Source of the DNA: Gelidibacter salicanalis
Lineage (GTDB): Bacteria; Bacteroidota; Bacteroidia; Flavobacteriales; Flavobacteriaceae
Length of the DNA: 64,000 nt
Reading direction: 5' to 3'
Assembly (NCBI RefSeq): GCF_007997285.1
Contig: NZ_VORX01000004.1
Coordinates: 248,001-312,000 of the forward strand
In this document: positions 33,138 to 41,048 of the stretch, in pieces
How positions within the stretch are numbered: position 1 is the first letter of the stretch
Layout of the letters: each line of letters opens with the position of its first letter
Translations under genes and position numbers: made by a program
Notes under the pieces: generated by a model
Seen by the model: only the letters and a program-made list of their open reading frames with translations
What the model was told of the DNA's origin: nothing
Databases searched by the model: none

Positions 33138-35825
33138 ATGTCAAGTGATTATTCTCGATTGATTTTTGATAGAAAAAAACATTACAGTGCTGTGAGAATG
33201 CAGCAAGGAAGGGTGTTATTGGATTCAGATTGGAATGCACAATCTGATTTGTATCAAGATCGACTTCATAAACAGACCGTTGACGTTATAGGGAAAACGG
33301 GAGTTCCTATTCATTCAAACGGCTTTCAACTAGCCTTGCATTCGGCTTCGGAATTATCAATTTCAACAGGGCGAATCTATGTTAACGGCCTACTGTGCGA
33401 ACTTGATGACAAGGTTAATTTCGGAATCAATAATGAGGGAGTTCTGATTCCATCTGGGGGAGTGCACTTGCCCTATGGGTTTATCCATACAAAAATGGAT
33501 GCCGGTCGTTTTCTGCTTTATTTGGAGGCGTGGCAGCGTGAGATTACTTTTTTAGATGACCCGCAAATTCGAGAAAAGGCTTTGGGTGATCCAGACACCA
33601 CCACGAGATTGCAAACAACTTGGCAATTAAAAGCTGCTCACATTGATGATGGTGTACAATGCGAAGATATTCAAATACCGTCCGGGAATATAGGAGGAAC
33701 TTCTACTGGGACTTTGGAAGCCAGAACGGTTTCGTCAGATACTAGTACAGATCCCTGCAGTTTTAATCAAACGGGTGGTTTCAGGAGGTTGGAAAATCAA
33801 TTGTACCGCATTGAAATTCAAACGGGTGGCAATTTATCTGAATCCACTTTTAAATGGTCAAGAGAAAATGCCTCTGTTGCGAGCAATGTTTTGGAAATTA
33901 CAGGTAGTGATGTCGTAAAAGTCAATTCACTCGGAAGAGATGAAGTTCTTGGTTTTTCGGTAGGAGATTGGGTGGAATTCAAAAACCATAAAACAAGTCT
34001 TGGTAGAACTGTTCATAACCTCGTTCAAATAGAGGGGATTAATAGGAATACCATGGAGATAAGTGTTAGTGCATCAGTGGATGGACTCGATGTTCAGGGA
34101 TTAAAAGTTGTCCGCTGGGATCAAAGTAATGAGAACATCCCGTTGAGTTCAAGCTTTGTTCAAATTGAAGATGGTGTTGAGGTGAATTTTAGTACAGGAA
34201 CTTACACGGCTGGAGATTATTGGTTAATTCCGGCAAGGACTATTGATTCTTCCATTGAATGGCCATTGGAGGAGAGAAAACTGCCAAAAGGTGTACATGT
34301 TTCTTATGCCAAGATTGGTGTTGTAGCGGTTGAAGATGGCGAAATCGAATCCATCACAGATTGTAGGAATTTGTTCCCTCCGCTTACCGAATTACCAAAA
34401 ACGGGAGGTGGGTGTTGTACCTATCATGTGAGTCCTGAAGCAGGTTGGGAAAGGGTGTTTGATCACATTAAAGAAAATGAAGATGCCAAAATTTGTTTTG
34501 ATATCGGAGTTTACACACTTGAAAGCACTGTAAATATTAAAAATAAAGGGCATTTATTAATTACCGGTTGCGGACAAGGCACTATCATTCAGGCAACAAA
34601 ACTTCAAGTGGCTTTTAGAATTGATGGCTGTAACAGTGTGGATATATCCCATATGGCTTTTAAAACAAATCAAGTAAAAAACCAAGATAAAGATGATGTA
34701 GTTAGTCGAAAAGGGGCGGTAACAGTTGTTAATACCCCGTCACTGTCAATTGACAAACTACATATAAGTTGTGGACATGGCAGGAAGCCGCAAGCCTCAT
34801 GCATTTCGTACTATAATACTGAACAAAACCCTGGTGCCATTCTAGTTACCAATTGTAAATTAAATGTAGGCTTTTATCAACACGGTTTAGTAATCGTCAA
34901 CTCAAAGCGGAGTGTGGTTGAAAACAATCTCATTTCGATGAGATTAAAACCCGAAAGTTTTACTGTTCGCGATCGGATTAAAAAAGACAACCGTACCCGT
35001 AAGGCTTTTATGGAGGTTTTTATGTCCAATATCAGTGAGAAATCGAATTCAAACACCAATGAAACAGTAAGATTTGGAAATCAAAGTCTCAGCTTTAGAA
35101 CCAATTCCGATCTTAGAAATGCCAAGGTATGGCATGCATTAATTAAAAAAAACCCTCCCTCAGATAACATCAGCACAATTGATGAACTTAAAAAACATTT
35201 GCAACTGACCGTTTTAAAATATGTCCACAGTAAAGATAATAAACTGCCAGAACTGAGCAAGTTTGTAGATTTGCTAAGTGAGCAGGATCCATCGGTGGGG
35301 TTTCAAGGCATTGTTATTGGTGGGAAAGTATCCACGGACGTCCATGTGATTAGAAATAGAATTGAAGATTTTTTACAAGGCATCCATATTGGGTTGAGCC
35401 ACCAGGACAATTCGCGCGAGGATTTCGATATAATAAATACTGTAAAAATAGAAAAGAACTTTGTACGCAATACGCTTCCGCTTTTGAACAATTATGCTCG
35501 GCACGGCATATTTGTAGGTAATTGTGAACGGTTGTTTATTGATAATAACCAACTGGATTTGAATAGAATGACTAGAGCCAATAAAGTTCCTATTCATGCT
35601 ATAAAAGTTTGGGGGGTATTAGGTAGAAAAGGAACCATTACTAATAATGATATTTATAGTACTTCCAGACCTGCTAACAGTTATCACACAGGAATTAGAA
35701 TTAATAAATTACGGCAGAGTGAAAAGGTCATCCATTGGAACATCACTTGGAATTCCATTATAGCAACAACAGACCTTGATGTAACGGGGAATTTTTTTGA
35801 TAGTTATTTAGATACAAATCTATGA
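33138..35825 (+). CDS. DUF6519 protein with beta-helix domain; possible receptor-binding tail component
   Basis: An 895-residue protein, last gene of the eCIS operon. The N-terminus MSSDYSRLIFDRKKHYSAVR, MQQGRVLLDSDWNAQSDL is the DUF6519 signature found in injection-system clusters. Middle residues include GGFRRLENQLYRIEIQTGG and STFKWSRENASVAS. From about residue 430 a pectate-lyase-like right-handed beta-helix is suggested (GHLLITGCGQGTIIQATKL, VENNLISMRL, VIRNRIEDFLQGIHIG, GIFVGNCERLFIDNNQLDL). Such folds bind glycans, so it is the best receptor-binding candidate; no Afp13-like fibre is present. A terminator lies about 170 bp downstream. Confidence 0.75.
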   Translation: MSSDYSRLIFDRKKHYSAVRMQQGRVLLDSDWNAQSDLYQDRLHKQTVDVIGKTGVPIHSNGFQLALHSASELSISTGRIYVNGLLCELDDKVNFGINNEGVLIPSGGVHLPYGFIHTKMDAGRFLLYLEAWQREITFLDDPQIREKALGDPDTTTRLQTTWQLKAAHIDDGVQCEDIQIPSGNIGGTSTGTLEARTVSSDTSTDPCSFNQTGGFRRLENQLYRIEIQTGGNLSESTFKWSRENASVASNVLEITGSDVVKVNSLGRDEVLGFSVGDWVEFKNHKTSLGRTVHNLVQIEGINRNTMEISVSASVDGLDVQGLKVVRWDQSNENIPLSSSFVQIEDGVEVNFSTGTYTAGDYWLIPARTIDSSIEWPLEERKLPKGVHVSYAKIGVVAVEDGEIESITDCRNLFPPLTELPKTGGGCCTYHVSPEAGWERVFDHIKENEDAKICFDIGVYTLESTVNIKNKGHLLITGCGQGTIIQATKLQVAFRIDGCNSVDISHMAFKTNQVKNQDKDDVVSRKGAVTVVNTPSLSIDKLHISCGHGRKPQASCISYYNTEQNPGAILVTNCKLNVGFYQHGLVIVNSKRSVVENNLISMRLKPESFTVRDRIKKDNRTRKAFMEVFMSNISEKSNSNTNETVRFGNQSLSFRTNSDLRNAKVWHALIKKNPPSDNISTIDELKKHLQLTVLKYVHSKDNKLPELSKFVDLLSEQDPSVGFQGIVIGGKVSTDVHVIRNRIEDFLQGIHIGLSHQDNSREDFDIINTVKIEKNFVRNTLPLLNNYARHGIFVGNCERLFIDNNQLDLNRMTRANKVPIHAIKVWGVLGRKGTITNNDIYSTSRPANSYHTGIRINKLRQSEKVIHWNITWNSIIATTDLDVTGNFFDSYLDTNL

Positions 35826-35917
35826 TCTCAAAATTGGAAATATGCGTTTGTTTTTGTATATTTAAAATCACGTCTTATTGCACGGTAGCGTCGATTGGTG
35901 CGAGATAAGTGAATTCT

Positions 35918-35985
35918 GTTAGAGCATGAAGTTTTGATAGTAAATGCGGTTCTTAAAGTATAGATAGGGTTCGAGTCCCATGGCG
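35918..35985 (+). pseudogene. tRNA-like relic beside the eCIS right end
   Basis: Contains a D-arm-like TGTTAGAGCA, an anticodon-loop-like TTTTGATA, and a T-arm-like GGGTTCGAGTCCC (35967-35979) in tRNA order and roughly tRNA spacing. Acceptor and several stem pairs do not form, so it is not a functional tRNA. Possibly a decayed tRNA or an integration scar. Confidence 0.3.
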
Positions 35986-35992
35986 TAAACTG

Positions 35993-36025
35993 CGAGTCAT
36001 TCCACAAGGTTTGACTCGTTTTTTT
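35993..36025 (+). terminator. Rho-independent terminator after the eCIS operon
   Basis: Stem CGAGTCA (35993-35999) pairs with TGACTCG (36012-36018), loop of 12, followed by seven T residues. It lies about 170 bp after the last eCIS gene and would end the operon transcript. Confidence 0.75.
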
Positions 36026-36610
36026 ATGGAATACTATTACCTAATTCGCATTTGACTTGAACCAGCTAGGCACAATTCACGAAGATGTCGATTTATATTA
36101 CGTCTAAGAAATACTAAAACCACAATTAATAGTATCACAGAATTACTGAAGTGTTCATTTAATTTTGACCCCAATACGAGAATGCTTTTATATCGAAGAC
36201 AAGCATATCCTGTTCCTCATTAACAATCCTTTCCTGCTGATTGTTCAGCTTTATAGTTTTGATTTTATAAATTTGAAGAACCATTTTGTTCTTAGTATCT
36301 TTTCTAAAATATAAATTGAGTTGTTTCGAGGCCTGAATATTTAGATATATACAATTCTATCACGCTCTTTTAAAGTTAACATACTAATGAATATTTTTAA
36401 ATAAATATTACAGATTCGGTGAGTATATCCATCTAATTATTCACGCACCTAATCCCTCACCGAATATTTGAATTTATATAAATCTGATTGATTTTGAAAA
36501 AAAATTAGCAATCTAAAAATATATCGCTATTTGGTGAAATTTAATGCAATCGTTGTGGAGACAACGGGTTCAGAACCATTGATTATATATTCATTCAAAA
36601 TATCGTATAA
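36026..36610. other. Intergenic stretch between eCIS terminator and tRNA-Ser
   Basis: AT-rich DNA with no convincing gene. One 41-codon minus-strand ORF (36159-36284, beginning MVLQIYKIKTIKLNNQQERI) stays open upstream of its ATG and looks protein-like, so it may be a gene remnant. Nothing else is recognised. Confidence 0.3.
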
Positions 36611-36646
36611 AAAAACCCTGACCATCAATTGATTGTCAGGGTTTTA
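36611..36646 (-). terminator. Terminator downstream of tRNA-Ser
   Basis: Stem AAAACCCTGAC / GTCAGGGTTTT around a 12-base loop lies directly 3' of the minus-strand tRNA-Ser. The A/T-rich stem ends make it usable in both directions. Confidence 0.75.
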
Positions 36647-36647
36647 G

Positions 36648-36732
36648 CGGAGAAAGAGGGATTCGAACCCCCGGAGGTGTGACCCTCAACAGTTTTCAAG
36701 ACTGCCGCATTCGACCGCTCTGCCATTTCTCC
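36648..36732 (-). tRNA. tRNA-Ser (anticodon UGA)
   Basis: Read on the minus strand, the 85-nt sequence begins GGAGAAATGGCAGAGCGGTC and ends with T-arm GGGGGTTCGAATCCC and acceptor TTTCTCC plus discriminator G; CCA is not encoded. Acceptor strands GGAGAAA/TTTCTCC pair fully. The anticodon loop is CTTGAAA with anticodon TGA, decoding UCA. The long variable arm (GAGGGTCACACCTC) is the class II feature of serine tRNAs. Confidence 0.96.
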
Positions 36733-36801
36733 AGTGTCTCTTGCGTTTGCCTTTTTCGAAGCTACCAACGCTTTAAACAATAACAGTTCTCAGCGGGCTT
36801 G

Positions 36802-36835
36802 CCCGAATAAGCAAATAGTTGTTTGCTTAGGCGGG
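36802..36835. repeat. Inverted repeat upstream of tRNA-Ser
   Basis: AAGCAAA and TTTGCTT form a 7-bp stem around TAGTTG, extended by outer CCCG/CGGG. It lies about 70 bp upstream of the minus-strand tRNA and could be a leader-processing hairpin or a protein site; no function is shown. Confidence 0.4.
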
Positions 36836-36933
36836 TGCAAATATAGAACCCTTTTTTAATTCTTTCAAATAAAATCACAACTTTTTAGTCAAATAAATTA
36901 GACCATAGAATTTAATGATTAAAATGCCCTCTA

Positions 36934-36959
36934 TTTGTAAATCACATCCCGTATTTTTG
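36934..36959 (+). promoter_or_regulatory. Candidate promoter of the nitroreductase gene
   Basis: TATTTTTG at 36952-36959 matches the Bacteroidota -7 element TAnnTTTG exactly, 22 bases before the start codon. The TTTG at 36934-36937 is closer than the usual -33 spacing, so only the -7 element is convincing. Confidence 0.45.
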
Positions 36960-36981
36960 TCCTTATATTTAACGTGTACCA

Positions 36982-37611
36982 ATGGATATTATAGAAAGTT
37001 TACAGTGGCGCTATGCTACTAAAAAATTTAACCCTACCCAAGTGCTCTCTTCTGAGAAGTTGCATATACTCAAACAAGCCTTCAATTTAACGGCGACGTC
37101 CTTTGGTTTGCAGACCATTTCATTGCTCATCATTGAAAACAAGCCGTTGCGCGAAAAATTATTGCCCGCGGCCTACCATCAAAGTCAAATTGTAGACGCA
37201 TCCCATTTGTTGGTACTGTGTATTAAAGACCACGTAAATACAGATGATATTGACGATCTATTTGACAATGTGGGGGAGTTACGAAATACGCCAGAAACCA
37301 TTTTAGAACCTTACAGAAACGATCTGAAGTCCATCATGAACAAGATGACCCAGGAAGAACAGCAACAGTGGGCCATAAAACAGGCCTATATCGCCTTGGG
37401 CAATTTAATGACCGTATGTGCCGTAGAACGTATTGATTCCTGCCCTATGGAAGGTTTTGACCGTCCAGCCTTCGATCGTATTTTAGAGCTCCAACAGAAA
37501 GAATTAAAGTCTGTGCTCTTATTGCCCGTAGGTTACAGGTCAGAAGAAGACATGTTCGCGGGCTTTAAAAAAGTCAGAAAAGCGTTAGAACATAGTATTA
37601 TCGAGATGTAA
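36982..37611 (+). CDS. NAD(P)H-dependent nitroreductase family oxidoreductase (NfsB-like)
   Basis: A 209-residue flavoprotein of the nitroreductase family. The N-terminal SLQWRYATKKFNPTQVLS carries the FMN-binding Arg/Lys residues, followed by the family helix FNLTATSFGLQTISLLIIEN. Later segments are WAIKQAYIALGNLMTVCAVE (the A/G-rich helix near FMN) and DSCPMEGFDRPAFDRIL, then LLLPVGYRSEEDMF. Such enzymes reduce nitro compounds or quinones with NAD(P)H. It stands alone, with a TAnnTTTG promoter element 22 bases upstream. The physiological substrate is unknown. Confidence 0.9.
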   Translation: MDIIESLQWRYATKKFNPTQVLSSEKLHILKQAFNLTATSFGLQTISLLIIENKPLREKLLPAAYHQSQIVDASHLLVLCIKDHVNTDDIDDLFDNVGELRNTPETILEPYRNDLKSIMNKMTQEEQQQWAIKQAYIALGNLMTVCAVERIDSCPMEGFDRPAFDRILELQQKELKSVLLLPVGYRSEEDMFAGFKKVRKALEHSIIEM

Positions 37612-37644
37612 TAAATGTCGCTAACGCAATTTTAACGCTTTGAT

Positions 37645-38025
37645 TTAGTCGATTATTTTTTTTCCAGACGTTTTAAAGTCTTCTCCCATTCCTGATACAT
37701 AGCCTTTAAAGAGCAAGCTGTCAAAAGTACCGCTAAGATTAAATTCAGCATCCTGAATCGTAAATCCGGCGGAAAGGGTATCGTCCACCAATTTGAAATC
37801 ATAGAGATCGAAGTCGCCCAAATCTGAACTTAAGTTTCCGGAATAGGTGCCTTCTGCACTTTTCATAATTTTGATAATTGCGGAAACATCACCTTGTGGT
37901 GTATCTTCTACCAACATATTCCATGAGCCTACATAAAGATCCACCGGTGTAACACTTTTTCCCGGACCACAACTGATGATCATCATTGAAAACAATAAAA
38001 TAACTAATAGAGAGCATTTTTTCAT
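37645..38025 (-). CDS. Small lipoprotein of unknown function
   Basis: A 126-residue protein starting at 38025. The N-terminus MKKCSLLVILLFSMMIISCG is a lipoprotein signal with lipobox IISC (Cys19). The remaining 107 residues (VDLYVGSWNMLVEDTPQGDV ... FDSLLFKGYVSGMG) look like a small beta-barrel similar to lipocalin-like periplasmic proteins. An in-frame upstream ATG at 38205 lies inside the MITE and would add unrelated residues in front of the signal, so it is rejected. The MITE ends 16 bp upstream of this start, the same arrangement as at the NusG-like gene. Confidence 0.75.
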   Translation of the reverse strand: MKKCSLLVILLFSMMIISCGPGKSVTPVDLYVGSWNMLVEDTPQGDVSAIIKIMKSAEGTYSGNLSSDLGDFDLYDFKLVDDTLSAGFTIQDAEFNLSGTFDSLLFKGYVSGMGEDFKTSGKKIID

Positions 38026-38041
38026 AGTACTTATATTTTTT

Positions 38042-38289
38042 ATCATTGTTGTCCGATCAAGAATCAAGACCCTGCCTCCTCGGCAGGCAGGCGCTGCGCT
38101 GTTAGAATAAAGAATTAAGACTTGTTTGCAACTTACTGACAAACAACGATCATTTAAATTAAAACCGCACATTCCCTCTCGGTAGAAACAGTTTCTAAAA
38201 TGCAAGGTTTCATTTAGGAAATCTTCTAATGTCCCTTGCTTTAAATGAGTTTGTTAATTTATTATTTATTTTTATCGGACACTAATGAT
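38042..38289. mobile_element. MITE-like element, copy B (248 bp)
   Basis: Nearly identical to 10873-11099 and in the same orientation. Terminal repeats read ATCATTGTTGTCCGATCAA and, inverted, ATCATTAGTGTCCGATAAA. A TTTTT repeat flanks both sides, weak evidence because it is homopolymeric. It differs mainly by a roughly 21-bp insert with a CCTGCC/GGCAGG hairpin near the left end. No transposase. Confidence 0.8.
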
Positions 38290-38439
38290 TTTTTATGAAT
38301 TGAATTTACAAAAAGTTTATCAAAAACAACTATTTATAATGAGGGCTTATCGAGCTATTAAATTATGAAGTTTCACTTTTTCAATGACTATAGAAACCGT
38401 AATTTTGTTCTTACAATTAAGAAAATATATAGTATAGTT

Positions 38440-39633
38440 ATGCCAGGATTTGAATTGTTTGGAAATGCGGAACGCAAAGAAGTAAATGATGTATTAGATA
38501 GTGGGGTGTTGATGCGCTACGGCTTTGACGGCATGCGCAACGGACACTGGAAGGCAAAGGAGTTAGAAACGGAGTTGCAGGCCACTCTTAAAGCCCAGCA
38601 TGTGCAGTTGGTATCTAGTGGTACGGCGGCGGTTTCTGTAGCCTTAGCGGCGGCAGGCGTTGGTGCAGGCGATGAGGTCATCATGCCCTCATTTACATTT
38701 GTGGCCAGCTTTGAAGCTATCATGATGATGGGAGCTATCCCAGTGTTGGTGGATATTGACGACACCCTGGCTTTAGATCCTAAAGCGGTCAAAAATGCCA
38801 TTACGCCAAGAACTAAAGCCATCATGGTGGTTCAGATGTGCGGTAGTATGGGCGACATGGCCGCGCTCCAGGCCATTAGTGATGAACATGACTTGATCTT
38901 GATTGAGGATGCCTGTCAGGCCATTGGCGCTACTTATAAAGGTCAAGCGTTAGGGACTATCGGTCACTTGGGCTGTTTTTCGTTTGATTTTGTCAAAACC
39001 GTGACTAGCGGTGAAGGTGGGGCAGTGGTTACCAATAATAAAGCGTTTTATGTCAATGCCGATCAGTACTCTGACCATGGGCATGATCACGTTGGGAATG
39101 ACCGTGGTGCTGAAACTCACCCGTTCTTAGGCTATAACTTTAGGATTTCTGAACTTCACGCAGCCGTAGGCTTGGCTCAGGTCAGGCGTCTGCCAGAGTT
39201 TTTAAACATTCAAAAACAAAATTATACAGTGCTTAGAAAGGCCCTTTCAGAAATTCCTGAGGTGACCTTCAGAACAGTGCCTGAAGGGGGCGAGGAAAGT
39301 TATGCTTTTCTCAATTTTTTTCTACCTGATTTGGAAACTTCCAGGAGGGCTTCGGCAACTTTAAAAGCGGCAGGTGTCGATGGCTGTTTTCATTATTATG
39401 ACAACAGTTGGCATTATGTTCGAAAGTGGGAGCACCTAAAAAATCTAAACACTTTGTATCCAATTTCACAAGAAGTTAAGGAGGGATTGGCCTCTCTTCA
39501 AACCAAAACTTTTAAGCAGTCTGATCACTATATCGGGCGGAATATATCCTGTTTAATCAAGCTTTCCTGGTCGTCTCAAGATCTAGAGGTACGAGCAAAA
39601 AATATGGTAGCAGCTATTAGAGCTTCTGTTTAA
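38440..39633 (+). CDS. DegT/DnrJ/EryC1-family PLP-dependent sugar aminotransferase
   Basis: A 397-residue protein when started at MPGFELFGNAERKEVNDVLD (38440); an upstream ATG at 38365 adds 25 residues of non-family sequence. PLP signatures include LVSSGTAAVSVALAAAGVGA, DEVIMPSFTFVASFEAI, LILIEDACQAIGATYKG and SFDFVKTVTSGEGGA, whose Lys should form the Schiff base. The family transfers amino groups to keto-sugars for surface polysaccharides or secondary metabolites. No sugar-biosynthesis neighbours are present, so the substrate is open. It lies just beyond MITE copy B. Confidence 0.9.
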   Translation: MPGFELFGNAERKEVNDVLDSGVLMRYGFDGMRNGHWKAKELETELQATLKAQHVQLVSSGTAAVSVALAAAGVGAGDEVIMPSFTFVASFEAIMMMGAIPVLVDIDDTLALDPKAVKNAITPRTKAIMVVQMCGSMGDMAALQAISDEHDLILIEDACQAIGATYKGQALGTIGHLGCFSFDFVKTVTSGEGGAVVTNNKAFYVNADQYSDHGHDHVGNDRGAETHPFLGYNFRISELHAAVGLAQVRRLPEFLNIQKQNYTVLRKALSEIPEVTFRTVPEGGEESYAFLNFFLPDLETSRRASATLKAAGVDGCFHYYDNSWHYVRKWEHLKNLNTLYPISQEVKEGLASLQTKTFKQSDHYIGRNISCLIKLSWSSQDLEVRAKNMVAAIRASV

Positions 39634-39869
39634 TTAAGAAGTGTTAAGACTCTGATTAATAAATGTCTATAGTTTTAAAATATTTAAAATCACAGTTTAG
39701 GATTCTGCGTTTATTTGACCTTTTTTCATAAGTTTAAGAAAAAGAAGTCGCCCTATAAAGCCGAGCGCGTTCTTTGCGTAATACTGTCAGTTTAGACCGT
39801 ATGATACAAGAGATTTGCCTAACAATTGGTATATTGAAGGTGGGGGATTACTCTAAAAATTTAGGAGAA

Positions 39870-41018
39870 TTAATAATCGACGTGATCCACAATTTCTAAA
39901 CCATATCCGATAATTCCTACACGTTTGGTGTGTTCGCTATTGGACATTAAAAGGAGTTTGTGAATGTTCAAATCATGAAGAATTTGAGCGCCAATTCCAA
40001 AATCTTTAGAGTCCATAGAAATGCTCGGGGCCTTAATCACATCTTTATGATTCTGCTCTTGTTTTAGCGTTTTCAACCGGTTTAATAGGTCGGTAGATTG
40101 GTGCTGCTGATTGATAAAAAGAATGGCGCCTTTGCCTTCTTTATTGATCAATCTAAACATGTCATCTAGTTTCTTGTCCGCATTATTGGTAAGAGTGCCT
40201 AAAATGTCGTTGTTGACTAAGGTGGAATTGACTCTGGTTAACACCGGCTCATTGGTTTTCCAAGCACCTTTAGTTAAGGCAATATGTACCTGACTATTGG
40301 TCGTCTGTTGGTAGGCTCTCAATCTGTATTTCCCAAAACGGGTCACAATTTCAAAATCTTCCTTCTTTTCAATCAACGAGTCGTGTTGCATTCTATAAGC
40401 CACAAGGTCTTCAATAGACACAATCTTGACATCAAATTTCTCTGCCACTTTCATCAATTCTGGTAAGCGTGCCATAGTACCATCCTCATTCATGATCTCC
40501 ACAATCACTCCCGCAGGTTTTAAGCCCGCTAAACGCGCAAAATCGATAGCAGCCTCCGTGTGTCCCGTACGTCTTAAAACGCCGCCTTGTTTCGCTACAA
40601 GAGGGAAAATATGGCCAGGACGTCCTAATTCGTGAGGTTTTGTATCTGGATGAATGAGTGCTTTGACTGTTTTAGCGCGATCACTCGCTGAGATGCCCGT
40701 AGTGACACCATTACCACGTAAATCTACCGAAACCGTAAAAGCAGTCTCCATAGGATCTGTATTATTATGGACCATAGGATGCAAATCCAATTCTTTGCAG
40801 CGCTTTTCGGTCAGTGGGGTACATATCAATCCGCGTCCGTGGGTAGCCATAAAATTAATCATTTCTGGAGTTACCATTTCAGCAGCAGCTACAAAATCAC
40901 CTTCATTTTCTCTATCGGCATCGTCTACAACAATAATAACTTTCCCATTCTTTATATCTTCAATGGCTTCTTGAATGGTATGTAATTTTATATCAGATGT
41001 GTATGTGCTTGTGGTCAT
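39870..41018 (-). CDS. ribB: 3,4-dihydroxy-2-butanone-4-phosphate synthase with GTP cyclohydrolase II-like C-terminus
   Basis: A 382-residue protein (MTTSTYTSDIKLHTIQEAIE start; an upstream ATG at 41039 adds 7 residues). The N-terminal 200 residues are RibB: VIIVVDDADRENEGDFVAAA, FMATHGRGLICTPLTEKRC, GVTTGISASDRAKT, HIFPLVAKQGGVLRRTGHTE. This converts ribulose 5-phosphate to dihydroxybutanone phosphate for riboflavin. The C-terminal half keeps the GTP cyclohydrolase II fold (FGIGAQILHDLNIHKLLLMS) but lacks the zinc-binding cysteines, so the second activity is probably lost, a form common in flavobacteria. It is 9 bp from the LptF/G gene on the same strand. Confidence 0.92.
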   Translation of the reverse strand: MTTSTYTSDIKLHTIQEAIEDIKNGKVIIVVDDADRENEGDFVAAAEMVTPEMINFMATHGRGLICTPLTEKRCKELDLHPMVHNNTDPMETAFTVSVDLRGNGVTTGISASDRAKTVKALIHPDTKPHELGRPGHIFPLVAKQGGVLRRTGHTEAAIDFARLAGLKPAGVIVEIMNEDGTMARLPELMKVAEKFDVKIVSIEDLVAYRMQHDSLIEKKEDFEIVTRFGKYRLRAYQQTTNSQVHIALTKGAWKTNEPVLTRVNSTLVNNDILGTLTNNADKKLDDMFRLINKEGKGAILFINQQHQSTDLLNRLKTLKQEQNHKDVIKAPSISMDSKDFGIGAQILHDLNIHKLLLMSNSEHTKRVGIIGYGLEIVDHVDY

Positions 41019-41048
41019 GTTTTTTGAAATTATATGCAAAGATATAGC

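Noticed and set aside
11458-35825. Tailed prophage
   Set aside because: No capsid, portal, terminase, integrase or lysis genes are seen; the Pvc16/DUF4255 protein, AAA+ ATPase and DUF4157 genes instead mark an eCIS.
11458-35825. Type VI secretion system
   Set aside because: No TssJ-L-M membrane complex and no ClpV; the AAA+ protein is of the eCIS type, and the operon has DUF4255 and DUF4157 genes typical of free particles.
35881-35990. Functional tRNA at the T-arm-like sequence
   Set aside because: Acceptor and T-stem pairs do not form; only D-arm-like and T-loop-like words remain.
38026-38205. Upstream extension of the lipoprotein ORF
   Set aside because: It would run through the MITE and place 60 unrelated residues before a clear lipoprotein signal.
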